Assembly: GCA_013141065.1 (NCBI GenBank)
Contig: JABFRR010000009.1
Span: 62,001-126,000 of the forward strand
Direction of reading: 5' to 3'
Source: Bacteriovoracaceae bacterium
Lineage (GTDB): Bacteria > Bdellovibrionota > Bacteriovoracia > Bacteriovoracales > Bacteriovoracaceae
Length of the DNA: 64,000 nucleotides
Made by a program: the position numbers and the translations under genes. Under the pieces are notes generated by a model, which saw only the letters and a list, made by a program, of their open reading frames with translations, had not been told where the DNA came from and did not search any database. Below, piece after piece: positions 61,766 through 64,000 of this stretch. Within the stretch, counting starts at the first letter, position 1. Every line of letters begins with the position of its first letter.

Positions 61766-62659
61766 TTAGAGGCTATTTTTAATGGCCTCGAGCACATCTT
61801 TTATTTGGTTTGTTTCACTAATTTCGATAAAGATATCTTCTTCACCATTCATGCCTAAGACTTGATTAATTTTTTGAAAGATTTCAAATTGCACTTCCGG
61901 AGCATCTTCCATCTTGGAATGCATATCTGAGCGCAGTTCATTTGTGACTTCAGTGTATTTGGTATTTCTAGCAACTGTTGGATCGCCGTGAATAAAAGGA
62001 ATAAGTCCTTCACCAAAATAATTTAAATTACTTTTTACGTTAATCGGAATAATTGTTTTATTCATTCCTACAGCATCAATAGACACCAGAAGATCGACTT
62101 CGCGAAAACCATTTTTAGCAGAGTTTAATTCACTGGCGACTTCAATGGCCGTATCTCCACCGAAACTGTGTCCAACCATAATCAGTGGTTGATTGGGAGC
62201 GTGCTTTTTAATTTCTTGGATAATATCCTTATGATCAGTCCACGAAAACTTTTTGGCACCTGGAAAATTTTCCGCCATTTCAGTGATGCCATCACCATTA
62301 GAAATTCCAAAAGCACTGAAGCCTTCAATAAATATAACGGCTGGTTTTTTTAAAAAGTGAACAGGGGGGTCTTTGATTTTGGCCTCTATGACCTTAGTGT
62401 TTGGGGGAACAAGGACAGGAATGATTGGTGCATTCACTAGGGCCTTGGCAACTTTCCCGGCTTTTTCAAGAGCACTTATATTTGTTGGTTGGGCTTCTGA
62501 TTGTATTTCGGATTGATTGAGATTTTTTGCTTGATCGGTAATTTCTGTTTTTGGTAGTTCTGATGCCACAACAGGCAATTCTTTATTTCCCCTGAAGGGT
62601 TTCAAATTTTTGAGATTATTATTTACTTGGGGAAGCCCCTTACTTTCGACCTTACTCAT
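61766..62659 (-). CDS. Alpha/beta-hydrolase-like protein
   Basis: The 297-residue product has a disordered Gln/Asn/Lys-rich first 90 residues and then an alpha/beta hydrolase core: PAVIFIEGFSAFG, the nucleophile elbow VGHSFGGDTA (Ser in GHSFG), an acidic residue in LLVSIDAVG and a His in SDMHSKM. No signal peptide or lipobox is seen. The substrate cannot be inferred. It is similar in layout to lipase-like PGAP1/thioesterase folds. It lies 77 bp from the YhaM-like gene on the same strand. Confidence 0.72.
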   Translation of the reverse strand: MSKVESKGLPQVNNNLKNLKPFRGNKELPVVASELPKTEITDQAKNLNQSEIQSEAQPTNISALEKAGKVAKALVNAPIIPVLVPPNTKVIEAKIKDPPVHFLKKPAVIFIEGFSAFGISNGDGITEMAENFPGAKKFSWTDHKDIIQEIKKHAPNQPLIMVGHSFGGDTAIEVASELNSAKNGFREVDLLVSIDAVGMNKTIIPINVKSNLNYFGEGLIPFIHGDPTVARNTKYTEVTNELRSDMHSKMEDAPEVQFEIFQKINQVLGMNGEEDIFIEISETNQIKDVLEAIKNSL

Positions 62660-62736
62660 AGTTTGAGTATAGTTTATTAAGTAAGTCTTAGTAGGCCGGG
62701 TAAATACTCACCAATAACCGAGTTGTTTGGTAAAAT

Positions 62737-63816
62737 TTATTCTTCGACTTTAAAATCTTTGAGTAAATTTCCCAATGTTGACTTGAGTTCTTTTGGAGCT
62801 TGGCTTTTAGGTGCAGTCGTGGGAACTGAAGAACTCTTAGTGTTTTCATCGATATAATTTGTAAAGCTTGGCAAGCTCGACTTATAAACAATTCGGTCCA
62901 GATGTTTTACAAATCCACTCCAGTGACCAGTGCTTGAATCATTCTTTTTAACTTGCTCGAGAGAACTCATTTTTGAATCCATGTAATCAATTAAATGGAC
63001 CAGATAAGCTTCAGAGGTACTAGGAATTTTTGGAGATCCATATTCGTATTCACCGTGGTGAGACAGGAGAATGTGCTTTAAGTGCAATTTAACATTATGA
63101 GGGAAATTTTTAATTTTATAAGCAAATTGATCGACTAACTCCAGGCCTTGAACCAAGTGACCTACAAGTTTTCCTTCATCGGTATAATCCACAACAGGGC
63201 CTTCTGTGAGTTCATAAATTTTACATAAGTCATGCAAAATACAACCTGCCACCACGTAAGACCGGTTGACTTTATAGTGAGGAGAAAGAATTAAAGCCAG
63301 GTTCGTACAAGAAAGAATATGTTCTAATAGTCCAGATTGGTAAGCATGATGAATTGATTTTCCTGCCTGCCAAAGTTTGAGTCTGCGAGCAATTTCTGGA
63401 TCGTGTAACATGCTGAGGAGCAGGTCTTTAATGTAAACTTCTTCAAGCGTTGTGACTATATTCACGAGTTCTAAAAACATGGCCTCTGGTGCACTGCCAG
63501 ATTTTTGAATATAATCTTCACGCTTTATTTGGTCTTCATTGAGTTTACTCATTTCACTAACAATCATTTGCAATCGGCCTTGGAATTGATTCATTTTGCC
63601 GTTAACAATAACTACATCACCTGAGCGTATTTGTCCGATAATGGTTTCAGCTCCATGCCATTTTCGAGCTTCAATTTCACCAGAGTTGTCTGCAAGAATA
63701 AGGTTGAGATAACTTTTTCCATCCTTACCTTCCGCACTAGCTATATATTTGACTAAAAAAGGAGAGAGGACTTCGTCTTTAGAGTTTAATTGACTGACAA
63801 ATTGATTCTTGTTCAA
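62737..63816 (-). CDS. 3'-5' exoribonuclease YhaM-like protein (OB plus HD domains)
   Basis: The 359-residue product has an N-terminal OB fold (SYLNLILADNSGEIEARKWHGAETIIGQIRSGDVVIVNGKMNQFQGRLQMIV), then an HD domain with HHAYQSGLLEHILS, ILHDLCKIYEL (HD pair) and LLSHHGEYEYGSPKIPSTSEAYLVHLIDYMDSKM. This order is that of YhaM/CBF1-type 3'-5' exonucleases acting on RNA or DNA in the cytoplasm. The start is a TTG at 63816 with AGGAG 7 bases before it. The C-terminal tail is Pro/Ser/Lys-rich. Confidence 0.9.
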   Translation of the reverse strand: MNKNQFVSQLNSKDEVLSPFLVKYIASAEGKDGKSYLNLILADNSGEIEARKWHGAETIIGQIRSGDVVIVNGKMNQFQGRLQMIVSEMSKLNEDQIKREDYIQKSGSAPEAMFLELVNIVTTLEEVYIKDLLLSMLHDPEIARRLKLWQAGKSIHHAYQSGLLEHILSCTNLALILSPHYKVNRSYVVAGCILHDLCKIYELTEGPVVDYTDEGKLVGHLVQGLELVDQFAYKIKNFPHNVKLHLKHILLSHHGEYEYGSPKIPSTSEAYLVHLIDYMDSKMSSLEQVKKNDSSTGHWSGFVKHLDRIVYKSSLPSFTNYIDENTKSSSVPTTAPKSQAPKELKSTLGNLLKDFKVEE

Positions 63817-63873
63817 GGGACTGCTCCTAAAGTATTGACTATAAAATACCGAAATTAATTGAGGAGATACTCA

Positions 63874-64000
63874 ATGATAAAAGGCTTACACTTTTTTCTA
63901 ATTTTATCGGTTGTTATTTGTAATTCTAAAACTTCTTTAGGGCAAGACTTAAAAAAAGATTTAGGAATTTGCGGTAAGACAATGAGCACGCTGATGAAGT
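63874..64000 (+). CDS. Partial secreted protein, 5' end only
   Basis: The gene begins at ATG 63874, with GAGGAG (63861-63866) 7 bases before it, and runs off the window after 42 codons. The visible part is a signal peptide (GLHFFLILSVVICNSKTSLGQ) followed by DLKKDLGICGKTMSTLMK with one Cys. It is divergent from the YhaM-like gene. Function cannot be told. Confidence 0.7.
   Translation, partial: MIKGLHFFLILSVVICNSKTSLGQDLKKDLGICGKTMSTLMK

Noticed and set aside
62688-62891. A small minus-strand gene
   Set aside because: It overlaps the 3' end of the YhaM-like gene in another frame, without a start signal.

Overview
The window is AT-rich, densely coded bacterial chromosome from a Gram-negative, flagellated, rod-shaped organism that makes an outer membrane. 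The gene content and style fit Bdellovibrionota, most likely a Bacteriovorax-like member. Supporting signs are many secreted proteins and lipoproteins of unknown function, a flgB-to-flgE cluster with a MotE-like gene and a TIGR02530-type gene, a minimal Mla system and lone Tad-like genes. This is an inference from style and content; no rRNA or tRNA gene was seen that could settle it.

Layout. 1-5.7 kb: a partial lipoprotein gene, mpl (peptidoglycan recycling) with a SleB-like secreted hydrolase, and metK with a good promoter and terminator. 5.7-11.4 kb: small secreted and membrane proteins, a sigma-54-dependent response regulator, a haem-motif lipoprotein, and an MlaE-F-D lipid transport operon headed by a lipoprotein gene. 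11.6-27.1 kb: one long flagellar cluster, starting with a large AMIN/TPR-like protein and a degenerate NtrC-type protein, then flgB, flgC, fliE, fliF, fliG, fliH, fliI, fliJ, motE-like, fliK, flgD, a TIGR02530 gene and flgE, ending at a clear terminator. 27.1-35.2 kb: a YiiX-like lipoprotein, a ferredoxin and PpiD-like chaperone pair, and the rod-shape operon mreC-mreD-mrdA-rodA. 35.3-40.9 kb: a MarR regulator facing a five-gene envelope export operon (LolA-like, outer-membrane barrel-like, LolD-like ATPase, two FtsX-like permeases).

41-45.6 kb is a decayed locus. It holds an E1/ThiF-like pseudogene with an internal deletion, a frameshifted IS630-family element, and a GNAT(FeeM-like)-PilZ gene split by a complete ISAs1-family insertion. 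That insertion has perfect 22-bp terminal repeats and a 9-bp target duplication, and it lies in the PilZ signature motif. 45.7-53.7 kb: feoA-feoB, an inactive-looking rhodanese, an HD hydrolase, a glutaredoxin-like protein, a Lys/Ala-repeat acidic protein with a frame-scrambled 5' repeat, and an 892-residue TadG-like protein. 53.7-54.25 kb is non-coding and contains a candidate structured RNA. 54.25-64 kb: a zinc-ribbon membrane protein, ssb with palindromic upstream sites, a broken secreted metallopeptidase gene, an MscS-like channel, a subtilisin, a MORN-like secreted protein, an alpha/beta hydrolase, a YhaM-like exoribonuclease and a partial secreted protein.

Shared themes are cell-envelope construction (mpl, rod operon, Mla, LolA/FtsX operon, PpiD), motility, and secreted hydrolases. 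The best leads for something new are the decayed E1/FeeM-PilZ locus, the degenerate regulator at the head of the flagellar genes, the MarR-linked LolA/FtsX export operon with a 9-4-9 palindrome at its promoter, and the structured non-coding segment near 53.8 kb.
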